Shown one piece after another: positions 1 to 9,959 of a DNA stretch of 40,793 bases. The notes below the pieces were generated by a model. It did no database searches, was not told where the DNA came from, and worked only from the letters and a program-made list of their open reading frames with translations. The position numbers and the translations under genes were made by a program. Source of the stretch: Hydnum rufescens UP504 (Eukaryota; Basidiomycota; Agaricomycetes; Cantharellales; Hydnaceae); NCBI GenBank assembly GCA_014904985.1, contig MU129264.1:1-40793 (forward strand). Direction: 5' to 3'. The first letter of the stretch is position 1, and the number at the start of each line of letters is the position of its first letter.

Positions 1-835
1 GGATCGGGCATGCAAGGGGTCGTATGTCTAGACCATTTTCCTTTGCGAAGGTCAGGTCCATGAACATTCCGGTGGCTCCGAGTCCAGTAGGGCCTTTCCG
101 GCACAGATCGCTCCAGTCCGCGGTGATTGGATTTCACCTTGATCTCTGTGGCTTGTCTGGGGTCTTTGGAAAGGAGGCGGATAGAAGGGGGAGGTTGTAG
201 ACAGGGTCAACCTCAGTTGATACACTTTCAGATTCGTCACTCTCATCATCGGAGAAAAACATGTCATTTCCAACTCTGTATGTACAGTTTCGAGAGAGGA
301 GAATCTGTTGGTCAGGCAGGACACATCCTTCACTGCTGACCATTGGGAAAATCCTGTGGAGGCAATCCCTGAGCTTCTGAGGCATTCTTCTGGAGCTGGG
401 AATCAGTTTCCGATAACTCCTCACGGATGATTGCTCCAATGTCTTCCATGGTGTGGATGAATTGTTGTGGCTTCCATGGTGGGGACAGTCACGAGAGATG
501 TGTCCCAACTCTTGACAGTTATAACACCGTTGTGCCTCTCGTTTCCGAGTCAAGTCTACATCCATGGGAGTGAATGAAGTCGATGAGGAGGGTGTCGGTG
601 CAGGAGGGAGTGTGGTCGGTCTAGGAGTGACAGGTGCTGCTGTCCAGGGTTTCTCCGTGGATGTCGGGGGTTTCTCAGAGTGTATGGGGTTGTACCGATG
701 TGGCTTGTCAGAACCGGAGATATAGGTTATCCAGACGCCGTGCTGTGTCCTGCCATCCTCCGAGTGTCTCCAGCAGATCACTGAGGTGCATTTTTTCCAA
801 CAGTCTTTCATTGAGGCCCCGCTGATACACATCAA
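1..835 (-). pseudogene. Gag zinc knuckle and start of Pol protease
   Basis: This is the continuation of gag-pol after the frameshift. A Pro/Ser/Thr linker leads to a CCHC nucleic-acid-binding knuckle, CYNCQELGHISRDC (C-x2-C-x4-H-x4-C), at about 495-540. Further on, in two more frames, comes the protease start: GKALLDS, then a one-base deletion, then the bases that would complete a DSGATG active-site motif at about 68-85, followed by FMDLTFAKENGLDI-type sequence to the window edge. Two or three frameshifts separate these parts. The protease matures the polyprotein in active relatives; this copy cannot make it as read. Confidence 0.75.
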
Positions 836-1427
836 TCAACGCTTCCTCTCCGAATCCGGTTCGTCCTGCCAAGGTGTCAAAGTGTGCAGTGTATTCCTCC
901 GCAGACATCTTCCCTTGTTTCAGATTCTGGAGTTGGGATCGTGCAGTGAACTCCCGGTCCGGTTCTCTGAAAGCACTTTCAAAGGCAACCAGGAACCCTT
1001 CAAAGGTCTCGTATGGATTGTGGGTTTCTGGATCTAGGAAGGAGGTGGAGAGACTTTCCGCCCATGCTCTGGCAGTTCCATCCTTCATCCAGGAGAGTGT
1101 GTACAGGATTTTGTGCAACTCTGTCGGATAGACTCTAGGTTGGAGGGCAATGTTCAGCCGGACGGAGCATAGGAAACTCTCTGTTTTCTTCTGATCGCCA
1201 GAGAATGGTTCGGGGTCGGCTCCCTTGGCCTCGTGAGCAGACTGGGTAGGCGGAGGGTGCTGCTGGAGTGTCTGCTGGACTGCAGCTGACACAAAGCCAG
1301 TGACGTGTGTCCCTTGGCTCTGCATGTCGTCCAGCTCCTCACAGAGGGCAGCATTTTGTTGTTGGAGTTGGGTGAGGAGGTGTTGGAGGTGGTCGGTGGT
1401 AATGGCTACTGGAGCACCGTCGGACAT
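708..1427 (-). pseudogene. Ty3/gypsy Gag, capsid part
   Basis: The natural start is the Met at 1427 (MSDGAPVAI...), although the frame is open further upstream to 1550. An N-terminal heptad-like Gln-rich stretch (HLLTQLQQQNAAL) is followed by the retrotransposon gag domain: the stretch from FSGDQKKTESFLCSVRL through SWMKDGTARAWAESL, then FEGFLVAFESAFREPD, and the LKQGKMSAEEYTAHFDTLA block typical of chromovirus-like Gag. The product would form the particle shell in the cytoplasm. The frame closes at 708 in the middle of the conserved block GWQDTARRLDNLYL, and the protein continues in another frame, so there is a one-base shift around 705-730. Confidence 0.85.
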
Positions 1428-1520
1428 TTCGGAATGAGGGGTGGGAGGGAAATCGGCAATACTAAGCAATCCAGATGGTGGGCTCGTGAGAGAGCTTTGG
1501 TCTTCTGTCAGGGCCACGCT

Positions 1521-1535
1521 GTGACAAGGGCACCA
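1521..1535 (-). other. candidate primer-binding site
   Basis: Six bases inside the LTR end the reverse strand reads TGGTGCCCTTGTCAC. A TGG start just inside the 5' LTR is what a tRNA 3' CCA end would pair with. The matching tRNA was not identified. Confidence 0.45.
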
Positions 1536-1541
1536 AACAAA

Positions 1542-2130
1542 TGTAAACACAAATAATTCCGGCTAAGTCCGGTGTAAGTCCAGCTAAGTCTGCAAGAATC
1601 TGGGCAAGAATGAGATAAGGAGGTTAGGGATGTTGGAGGAGCGGCCAGCAGCCCGGAAGGGACTAGGCGGAAATGAGCACAGTGGTCCTTAAGCTCGTGG
1701 AGTCAACTGGATGATACTCGGAGCTGTAGTCCGGAGTAACAGCAGAGATCCTGAGATTATGTAATATGAATACGGAATACATGAAGGCTGACCTGTAGTC
1801 CGGAGTAACAGTGGAAATCCTGAGAGACCAAAGCTGGGGTCTCTGGACTTCGCTCTCGGACTACTTATACATGATGACTATACTATGGGGGAGTGATCAC
1901 TAAACTGTGGGTGGTTACAAGGGGGACGGGAACAGGAACAGGAACAGGAACTTGGCCAGGGGGCAAACCAGAAGCAATGGGAAATGAAAGGGAAATGAAA
2001 CCAAGATAGGGTTGGATTGGAGTCAAACCGGAAGCAAAGTGGGCTTGGGTGAAGGAACTAAGTGGAGAACTGGACTGGAAGTGGGTGGACAAGGACCGGA
2101 GTGGACTGGAGTAAGGGACAAACCCTGACA
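1542..2130 (-). repeat. 5' LTR of the Ty3/gypsy element
   Basis: On the reverse strand this 589-base segment starts TGTCAGGGTTTG and ends in TTTACA, giving the usual TG...CA ends, and it directly precedes the gag leader. It holds an internal direct repeat of 33 bases (1724-1756 and 1793-1825, with CTGTAGTCCGGAGTAACAG shared) and a microsatellite-like GGAACA run near 1930-1950. The far end was chosen from the TGT/ACA inverted dinucleotides and the position before the primer site. No second LTR is in the window for comparison. Confidence 0.75.
1861..1869 (-). promoter_or_regulatory. possible TATA box in LTR
   Basis: The reverse strand reads GTATAAGTAGTCC here, about 260 bases into the LTR. A TATA element in this place would mark the U3/R transition. 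No initiator or poly(A) signal could be fixed with confidence. Confidence 0.35.
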
Positions 2131-2293
2131 CCACCCTTCCATGGCCTCTTCCCCAATCCTTGGGTTGCAATCCTGTCTGAGTTCACCATGACAGTGTGAC
2201 TTGGGTTCCTGACTGGATGCCCATTCCCATGATGCCCATCAGAATCCCCTCCAGAATCCCCTCCATCAATTGTTGTATCCACTGCCTGAGCCC

Positions 2294-4259
2294 TCACAAC
2301 TGCCCACTCAGCTGCCCTCTTTGAATCCAGCTTCTTCTTGGCCCAATCATTTCCAATGCACTTGCTACCATCATTAGCACTTGGCCACCACTATCAGTAA
2401 TGAGTGCAGTCTCCCTGGAGTTTGATTCCTCATGGGTACACTCAGATACTTTGAGCTGCCCATTGTCCAGAGCATTATACATGGCTTGGATCTTGCTGAC
2501 ACTGTAGTGATCAATCAAGAGTGAACCAAGAAGCCAGAAGTGAGACAATGGCAGTACTCCATCGATCACCAAGTTGTGTGAGAGGAGTCTTTGGGGCAAT
2601 TTCAGCCAAGGGAATGTGGTCCAATGAATTAATGGCTCGACTCAAGCAGGATTAGCATAGGAACTGTCAAGAAGCTATGCATTGAGCAAACTTACCAAAT
2701 AGCTGAACCAGCATTTTTGAAACCTTCCCTTTTGCCTTATTGGGGTTCTTGAAGGCCTCTTCTTGCTCATGTCGCAAAATCTGAGCTTTATGCTCCTCTG
2801 CCTTCCTAACCCCTGCCTTGGCAGACAATATAAATGTGTATGCATCCCCAATGTGAGACTTGAAGTCATGCCTGGACTTGTAGTACAATTCCATCTCTGC
2901 AGTCCCAAATAGCTGCCCATTCTGAGCATGAGCAGTGGGAGAGCAGGCATTATCTGCAAGCACTGTCAACTCACAATGCACCCCAAAGCTTGCCAAGACC
3001 CTAAAATCCTTTTGCCATGCCCTCTTGTGGCTAGTGATGATTTTTGCAACTTCCCCCCCATGCTTTGTGATGTCTGCACTTATTGCTGCCCTAGTCTCTG
3101 TGTACTCCTTAACCAGGTGAGCTGATTCTGCTGCCCAATCCTCAGACTTCTCTCCATACTTCTTAACAAGCTCATCATAGGCAGGGTGAATTGTATTTTT
3201 GGTATAATCAGATTGTCTCACTGACTTGTCAGGGTTGGTAGGATAGCTGGATTGGAACATGTTCCAGGCAGTAGTTTTATGTGGATGAACTACTCGTGAC
3301 ACCCACCCACCAATCTTTTGAATTGAATTAACACTATGACCCATTTCCCTCACCAGTCCCACAATTTGCTTGTCAAATGCTGCATATTCAGCCTTAATCT
3401 TTTCTACCTCTGGGGTGGTGAACAGCCCTCCTTTGAGATCCTCATCATCTTCATCCGAACTTGGCTCTTCTGACAAGTGGGAGACAGGTTGGGGGGACAC
3501 AACTGCCTTAGAATGGGGCTTGGCATTGCCCCTCACTTTCAGAGGCACAGCATTATCACTATCACCATTGCTCAACAAAAAGTCATCATGGGTCCCATCC
3601 ATGATATCCAAAATGGGTGTGTCAGGGGAATCAGGATGGGGACTGTGAATGGGTGTGTTGCCATGATTGGGAATAACATGATTATAATATGGAGGGGATT
3701 GGATGTCCAAGAGACCAGGGGGTGAGACCTCATGTTGATTTCTCACATCAGTATCACAACTTTTTGGGCCATGATATGCAGGCACACTACTGGAATTGAT
3801 AGAGTCAAGGAAAGAATCCCCAGTAGCATCGAGTCCATCATCTCCCTGTGTCACACTAGCTTGACCATCCTCTAACTTGTGTTCAAATGGTGTTCCAAAA
3901 TCTTCATCATTAGAGTCAAAATCAGCAACTGGTGTGCATGCTGATGAAGATGCTGATAAATATCCAAATGGAGATGATGTGTGAGTAGGCTTGTTGGATA
4001 TTTTATTCAAGGTGTAGGGTGTGGTTAACACCTTCTGTGATGGGATCTCAACTACAAGTCTAGTTGAGGACATTCTGGAGGGGTGAGGGCTGGTGGCATG
4101 GCTCCCACTAGGCTGGCTGGTGGTCTGAAGGGGTTTCTCCTTCATGGCTGAATTTGAGGTCATACTGAGCTTTGTGGTGCTAGCACATTGCAAGGACCTC
4201 TTAGATGCCAGCACACTATCCAGATCATTGTCGCCATTGCTTCCATTACTGGAGCTCAT
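2294..4259 (-). CDS. module protein 2 (short), copy 1; unidentified, intact frame
   Basis: I do not recognise the function. The start Met at 4259 opens a long frame that ends in an intron at 2641-2695 (GTAAGT...CTAAT...TTGAG, 55 bases). Splicing joins exon 1 (4259-2696) to exon 2 (2640-2294) in frame, giving 636 residues. Residues 1 to about 290 are Ser/Pro/Asp-rich and probably disordered, with an acidic stretch SSDEDDEDLKGG. About 290-520 is a conserved helical region with the motifs EDWAAESAHLVKEY, GGEVAKI and ACSPTAHAQNGQ; its relative at 34503-36073 has TWAAEATRLIVEH, GGDIARI and AASPAAHAQN. Exon 2 starts with an FPWLKLPQRL motif. No transmembrane segment or catalytic motif is evident. 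It lies downstream of, and on the same strand as, module protein 1. The region has only about five CpGs in 1.5 kb. Splicing is inferred, not shown. Confidence 0.7.
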
Positions 4260-4701
4260 GGGTGTGGTGGCTGCTGCATGTCATGGCTCTGGAGTGTGCT
4301 TCCTTGCAGTCTGAATCTTTGATTTCATACCAGCTATACTGGAGAAGACTGCTGCCAGAGATAAAAATCACCACTTGCAACATGTGCCAAGGTGTGAGAG
4401 CAAGAGGAGACACTAAGAACTTGTGCTCAGATACCCTCCACTCTAAGTGGAAAGGAACACTGAACAGTGTAGTTGTGGTTTTGTGCATCACCCGAAATCC
4501 ACACTGAGGTGGAATATAGAGTGCAATGCTGCATGTGGAAAGCTGAAGAAGTCTACATCCACACACAGGGGGACAGTGAGAACAATGTAGTTTGTTTACT
4601 CCTGGGACTGGATATTCCCAGGAAATATGAACACAAACAAAATATGATTTACACTACAATGCAGTACAGTACAACCATGTATAGATAGCATATAGAAGTA
4701 T
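4260..4701. other. intergenic segment between the two module genes
   Basis: This 442-base stretch separates the end of module protein 1 from the start of module protein 2. It would hold the terminator of the first and the promoter of the second. I see no repeat, conserved coding frame or clear TATA element in it. Confidence 0.4.
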
Positions 4702-6531
4702 TCAAAACTTCTCTTGGTCATACATGTTGTTAGGGTGTTTTTTGAATTGAGGGTGATCTAATGCCAACTCCATTTTTATCACCCATAAGTGAGAGACATA
4801 CCCAAAGGTCTCATCAAGCAATGGTTGAGTAACACTTGAACCATACACATTGTGTGCCAAGCATGTGAGAATATGGAGGATTTCATCATATGGACCATCT
4901 GTAGACCATATATTAACCCTGATATCCTTCTTGCCCTGGTGATAGACTTGAGCACACATCAAAGTGAGCAGGTGATGATAATGCAAGTTGCTTGATAAGA
5001 TCAGGTGGATAGCCCCTTGCATCTCAGCCCAGTCCAGAGAGAATGACACCATGTTCATGGGTTGCCAACAAGCTGAATTGAATAACCTTGGACATTGTTT
5101 GGAGGGTGTAGCAAGTATGGGGGGAAACCATTCAGAATCGAAGAAGTGGTGGGCAGCCATAGCCTTTTGATAAGCTGGTGGTGCAAATGAAAGAATCTCA
5201 GGGAAAAATTGGGACTTGTAGGTATGGTTGCCACAGTCAGGTTTTGCCCAATTTGGGCAAAACCTAAACCTGACCAGGTTCCAAAATCACCCATGAGGGC
5301 AAAACCTGAACCTGACCTGAGGTTTGGTTCCATTCAGGTCAGGTTCAGGTTTAAACCTGGTTTAAACCTGAAACCTAAGGTATGAGGGAAGTCAACATTT
5401 TCAGGGGTACTACAGAATATCTACACCCTCTGCTCAAGTCTCTGCCTCTGCCACTCCCTTTACATCCTGCTTTACATCCACATCTCCTTTCTAGCCCCCT
5501 GTCACTTCAATTTATTGCTCACACATCTTCTGAAGATGGTATTTAGTCACTACATTCTGTCATGTGACTTGTGACCTGCACCAATGACCTCATTTGATGG
5601 CCAAGTCATGTGACTTCTGACTCCAGAACTATAGTCATATGTGTAAATTGCCAGATTTGGTGCTAGAATAATGGTCAATTTACATGGAATGGAACCTACA
5701 CCCTACCTTTCAGGTTCAGGTTTAAACCTGGTTTCAGACCAGTTTTTGGATTCAGGGCAAGGGCAAAACCTGAACCTGACCTGAAGAAAATGAAATGAAA
5801 TCTGACCCCAATGGAACCCGACCTGGGTCAGGTTCAGGTTTAAACTCAGGTTCCACAGGTTTAAACCTGAACCACAGCATCCATACTTGTAGGCATAGGC
5901 TTGATTGATGTACCCCAAGTCCAAATTTGAGACATGAGCAGCTGAAGTGGCCTCTGGATCTGTGAGGGTGAGTCCCTCAAAGTATTGTCAGTTGCATCCA
6001 GGAGGAGCTTTTGCCCCTCAGGGCCATATCATGCACCTGCACCGATTTGAACAAAAGGGAAAGATTCCCTGGATCCCCAGCATGCTTAGCCTTCTTCCAA
6101 GCTCACACACCAAATGCATTGATGTCCTCCAACCTCTCCACCCAGTATGCAGACATACAGTGCTCTAAGTCAACATGTGACACCTCAATGATGTACCAAG
6201 TGTCCACTGCCACTGCATTTGCAGCTGGACTCAGGAAAGTGGCTGGCAAGGGTGTCATATGTACCAGCACTATTATGTGAATGGGATGAGTAAACTAAAT
6301 GATTTAAATAGTGCATAGCTAAACTGACAATGACTCACTGCCAAGCCAGATGAGATTGGGGCTGGCAGTCTCTGATGGACTTGTACATCTGGGCCATGCT
6401 GCCACCCATCCCTGCTCAAACCATTGAAATTTGACAGACTGGCACCCTCCAGTGCAGCCCACACCATATCTCTTGACCCCATCATTCCTGATGAGGGCCC
6501 ATGGCTTGAGCCCACTGTTCTGGCCCTCCAA
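4702..6531 (-). pseudogene. module protein 1 copy 1, C-terminal region, split by MITE
   Basis: Exon sequence down to 6339 joins across a 69-base intron (6338-6270, GTGAGT...CACATAATAG) to a segment with VDTWYIIEVSHVDLEHCM. After one stop at about 6010, the frame resumes with QYFEGLTLTDPEA and reaches DLGYINQAYAY, where the MITE at 5222-5884 interrupts. Beyond it the same frame continues SQFFPEILSFAPP to a stop at 4702. The tail HYHHLLTLMCAQVY...WSTDGPYDEILHILTCLAHNV aligns with DLHLRRMEMMICAHSN...WPTSGPVDAIIHRICRLVNEF at the end of the other copy. Conservation across the MITE junction supports the excision frame. Confidence 0.65.
5222..5884. mobile_element. hAT-like MITE with 8-bp target duplication
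   Basis: A 663-base non-coding insertion is flanked by a perfect 8-base direct repeat, ACTTGTAG (5214-5221 and 5885-5892). Its ends are imperfect inverted repeats: GTATGGTTGCCACAGTCAGGTTT on the left and, inverted, ATGGATGCTGTGGTTCAGGTTT on the right. Each end carries a cluster of AACCTGAACCTGACC motifs and the palindrome GGTTTAAACC (5232-5380 and 5705-5872), with about 320 bases of plain sequence between. Eight-base duplications are known for hAT elements. There is no transposase inside, so it is non-autonomous. Removing it with one copy of the duplication rejoins the reading frame of the host pseudogene. Confidence 0.8.
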
Positions 6532-6654
6532 TAATTATTGATGGCTACTTTGGATCTCATTTGAAATGCACACAGGGTGGTGGGAGGTTGGTGAGACTGC
6601 AAAGTGTGGGGAATGGAAGGGCCAGGCCAGTCCCATTGCATGTCATGGGGGAAG

Positions 6655-6985
6655 TTGCAAGAGCAAAGGGGGAGGTCATGAGAACAAGGGAGATTGCAAG
6701 AATGAGGGAGATCATGAGAATGAGGGAGATCATGAGAACAAGGGAGATTGTGAGAACAAGGGAGATCACGAGAACAAGGGAGATCACAAGAACAAGGGAG
6801 ATTGCAACAGTGAGAGGGGAGATCATGAGAGTGTGGGGGATGGTCCTGAGAGTGAGAAGTGTTGTCACCAAAGTGGGGACAGAGATCATGAGAGTGAGGA
6901 GAGAGGTCACGAGAGTAAGGAGAGAGGTTGCAAGAGCAGGGTTGGAGATCATGAGAACCATGTTTGGAACACTCATGTGAACTAG
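6655..6985 (-). repeat. 18-base minisatellite coding Ser-His/Arg-Asp-Leu-Pro repeats
   Basis: Tandem units of about 18 bases (forward: GAGATCATGAGAACAAGG and variants) fill this stretch. On the reverse strand, in the frame fitting the module protein, they code L-P-C-S-H-D and L-P-C-S-R-D units. The other module copy has a Ser-Arg/Ser-His dipeptide region at the same relative place (32430-32720) with a different unit. The other five frames are also partly open, as expected for a repeat with unit length divisible by three. Confidence 0.65.
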
Positions 6986-7295
6986 AATGTCACCCAGAAG
7001 GCCCAGAAGGTTCTCTGGAAGATGATTGTAGATGGTCATGCATCCCACTGTGCAATTTAGGGGAATGAGACCAATTACTTGAAAGTGCCACAGAAGCACC
7101 ACAAGTTCCAGTTTGGGCTGAGGGACTCAGGGAATGTGATCAAGTACAAGGATGTGGGGGGGACAGCTCATGATGTGGGTGGGAGACTTGATGAGAATAT
7201 GGGGTGGAAGGTGAGGATGGGTGTGACTTTGAGCCTTGCACAAATATATCCTCTGAAGGCAACCCAGGAGAAATGGCATCAGGCAGAGCAGAAGA

Positions 7296-8400
7296 TCAAC
7301 AATGGGGTGGTGATCTGGGGGCAGGGGTAAGATCTCTGGGAGTGATGGGGGAGTATTCAGGTGTATGGGGTTGCAAACCCAGTGAACCTTGTGATGTGAC
7401 TTGTGGGTGAGCCAAGGTGTGATCATTCACTACCATTTTTGCAAGCTCATCTCCAGCTTTGTCAGCTGAGTCATCATTATGATCATTTTCATCATCACCA
7501 ACTTCAGACACATTCTGAGCAGTCAATCCCTTGCCACCAGGAGCATCCTTGTCTGTGGATTGATTCTCCTCTTTGATAGACCAATGGTTTTCCTCTTCTG
7601 TTGGTTGATGGTTCTCCTCTTCCACAGGCTGACAATTCCCCTTGTCCATAGACTGGTAGCTCTCCTCTTCCATAGGTTGACAGTTCTCCTCTTCCATAGG
7701 CTGATGGTTCTCCTCTTCCCTAGGCTGACAGTTCTCCTCTGCTGAATGGCAAGCATCTTCTGTGCAGTGATCATTCTCTGGGGGCAGTATTTGAGCTTCT
7801 TCCTCACAGCTGGGTGCCTCTGTGTCCCCCTGAGAATGCTCCTCTACCCACATTTGAGCATTTTCTTCTGCACATCTGGGTACCTCAGCCTCTCCCTGAG
7901 AATTCTCTTCTACCCACAGTTGATCATCAACTTTCTGATGGTGGCATCATTCCTTTGCCCTCTGGTGTCCAGCCCCCCCTTTCTAGGCATATTCTTAGCT
8001 GCCTGATGTGCCTCCTTGGTGTACTTTGTTCTCCACATGGTGGTCAAAAACATGTTGAAGGGTTTCTTCTCCCTGTGACCCAGTTTAATCTGTTTTCTGA
8101 TGTTGTGGAAAACATCAAGATCCCCCCCCCTTGCTTTTTAAATGTACTTTGCTGCAGCATCCTTTTCAGCATCCATGGCAGCTTTCTTAGCTGCTGCTTT
8201 TGCTTTTCGAGCCTTGAATGCTTCATCAGACTCATCCATTTCCTGTTCAATAACCTTCCCTTGGTTTATTTCTATCTCGTCCAAGGGTTCCAAGTCATCA
8301 TCTGTTTCCCACATCATATTGATATCATGGCGGGGTTGAGGAGCCATGGGGGGGGGGGTATATCAGAATAATTGGAGGGCTGTGGAGGGTCAAGGTGAAG
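7296..8400 (-). pseudogene. module protein 1 copy 1, charged and Glu/Gln repeat region
   Basis: A charged segment starting MAPQPRHDINMMWE and holding MDESDEAFKARKAKAAAKKA matches the TDAEYDQW...ATAKKRKAKEAANK segment of the other copy (31265-31510); KARGGDLDVFHNIRKQ aligns with KRAHNGDEEALLDIKHQ. There is an in-frame TAA after AAAKYI and a one-base shift near 7925, after which the frame continues through tandem 24-base units coding (M/T)EEEN(H/C)QP, at about 7560-7750. A Pro-rich tail ends at 7296. The frame upstream is open back to the preceding piece, so this is probably one protein with the N-terminal region rather than a separate gene. Confidence 0.6.
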
Positions 8401-8427
8401 TATTTCTGCACCAAACAGTCCTGAAAG

Positions 8428-9866
8428 TCAAAACCTAAGGGGATCCCTTGACTTCTGCTGGATGAGACTCAGATATGCATCTTCATCCAAATAATTGCCT
8501 ATATGATGAAGCTTGTGGAAGCTGGCAGACTTTATGATCCATACAGGAGGGTGAATAATTGGATGGCATGGCACCATCTCAACTGATATGTGATGTGGTT
8601 TGGACACTGTAGTGGGATTGGATGTGTGAAGGAATGTGTCATGGCATTGTTTTGTGCCATAGACATCATAGCATACATGATCCCCAAGTTTCTCTATGCC
8701 AAAGATTGGGACCCCATTGCTCTCTAGCCATGAAAGGGTGGCCTGTAGTTCAACCAAATTGCATGGCAATGGAAATCTGAAGACAGCACTGATCATGTCA
8801 TCATTGAAACCATGGTGAGGTACTTCAGTCAAAGGATCCTCCAATGTGATATGATCAGTGTATCAGTGCATAAAATAATGAGCTAGGCCACTGTATTCAT
8901 AGGATGCCTGCAGAATGTCACTGCAAACCTTGTGTGCTTGACCAAGTGATGGAAATAGACCTTCTATAACCCCCTGTGGGTTACTGTCCACACCAAGTGG
9001 GGGAGTGGGACAAATATTGCAACCAGTAAGTTTTGACCAGCCCACAATGTCTCTCCAATATTGATAGTGAGTGTGGGATCTATTAGTGAACACCACTAGG
9101 GAACCCACATAACCATAATTTAGTCTATAGTTATCTCTCAAAACAAAAACAATGTCAGTGGGGACAGGGAGTCCTGGGTCATCAAAATGGTGAACAATAT
9201 ATGGCCAATGGGGTGCTTTTGAGTTCAGAGGAAAAGGGATGTGAGTAAAATTGTTGAATTCCAAATCATTCCCAAAGTCAGGAATTTGATCCCATCTACA
9301 TGGAAGGGGTCATAGCAATACAATTTGTTGTTGTCTTTGTTGAATTGATGTACATGGGTATAGTGCCAGGCAGTGTTGGAGAACCTGAGGGTCCAATGTT
9401 CCAGTCTGACAATGCTTGCTGTGTCAGGATCATTTGTGTGCATAGTGCTATTGGCTAAGATAGAGACAGTCAGGAAACATTGAAAGAAAAAAACAATGAG
9501 AAAATATTGGACCTTCATATGTAGTCCATGAATGCTCTGTGAATATGCTTTCATTAGCATAAACAGAGGGGCTTTGAAGTTGGCACAAGGAATAAGGTTG
9601 AAATGAGGGTCCACTTTCATAGGCCTCTCCCAGTCATGAACAAAAAGACCTTGGGAAAACCCATCTATGTGAATTTGCTCCACACGCATGCCCACCAACT
9701 TTTCTGAACCCATGCTTCCATCTCCAACCACACCTGAGGCAGAGGGAGAATGGTCAACCCCTTGGTCACATTCTGAGCCTGTGCTCCTATCTTCCACCAT
9801 GCCCAAGGCAGCAGAAGACAGGTTTGCAATGTGGCTTTGTGATTGCATCATAGTGAAGCAGCTCAT
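8428..9866 (-). pseudogene. module protein 1 copy 1, N-terminal region
   Basis: Three pieces make up this region: 9866-9225, 9264-8863 and 8844-8428. The first ends in a frameshift overlap with the second; the second and third share a domain interrupted by a stop after AHYFMH. The region is rich in aromatic residues and His. A hydrophobic stretch near 9525-9465 (LIVFFFQCFLTVSILA) is either a membrane segment or an unspliced intron; the bases end in a good 3' splice site (TATCTTAG), and I favour an intron although its 5' site (GTCCAA) is poor. The relative on the forward strand lies at 30117-31124. No known domain was recognised. Confidence 0.6.
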
Positions 9867-9959
9867 GCATGGACTTCAGCAAACCCCAAACTAGCTGGTA
9901 TGAGATAATCCTATCCATAATAGGTTAATAAGCAATTGGATTGCCTAGGACATCAGTAC

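Larger units (their letters stand above)
1..2130 (-). mobile_element. Ty3/gypsy LTR retrotransposon, 5' part
   Basis: Read on the reverse strand the order is LTR (2130 to 1542), candidate primer-binding site, gag, CCHC zinc knuckle and the start of an aspartic protease, which is the canonical Ty3/gypsy order. The element runs off the left edge of the window, so reverse transcriptase, RNase H, integrase and the 3' LTR are not seen. Gag and protease lie in at least three frames, so this copy is not coding-competent unless the shifts are sequencing errors. The LTR ends with TGT...ACA. The 5' target-site duplication cannot be tested because the other end is missing. The superfamily call rests on the gag type and the domain order and is fairly secure; the family within it is not determined. 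Confidence 0.85.
4702..9866 (-). pseudogene. module protein 1 (long), copy 1; unidentified, degenerate
   Basis: The function is unknown. Pieces in several frames line up in order with the copy at 30117-33970. Order: N-terminal region (9866-8428), charged region (8347-about 8000), Glu/Gln repeats (about 7750-7560), Ser-His repeats (about 6985-6655), C-terminal region (6531-4702). Residue-level matches between copies include FNNFTHIP with FNFTQLP, PTDIV with EADIV, YEYSGLAHYFMH with YEYGAFARMMMH, NGVPIFGI with HGVPVWGI, DLGYINQAYAY with DLEYIDQVYAH, and APP in both. One probable intron is retained at 6270-6338 (GTGAGT...AATAG). The gene is broken by a stop between 8863 and 8844, frameshifts near 9250, 8000 and 7925, and a MITE at 5222-5884. 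Without the MITE it would code for very roughly 1,400 residues. Confidence 0.65.

Noticed and set aside
6561..6985. Forward frames with REIMRTREI or HENKGDHENK repeats
   Set aside because: Same minisatellite read on the other strand; no flanking conserved sequence.
6557..7102. Hydrophobic 181-residue frame with ISLVLVISLVL repeats, like a membrane protein
   Set aside because: It is one frame of the 18-base minisatellite; the frame fitting the module protein is another one on the same strand, with Ser-His-Asp-Leu-Pro units.
7479..7745. Leu/Arg-rich forward frame with LLFHRLTVLLFHRL repeats
   Set aside because: Shadow of the reverse-strand EEENHQP repeats.
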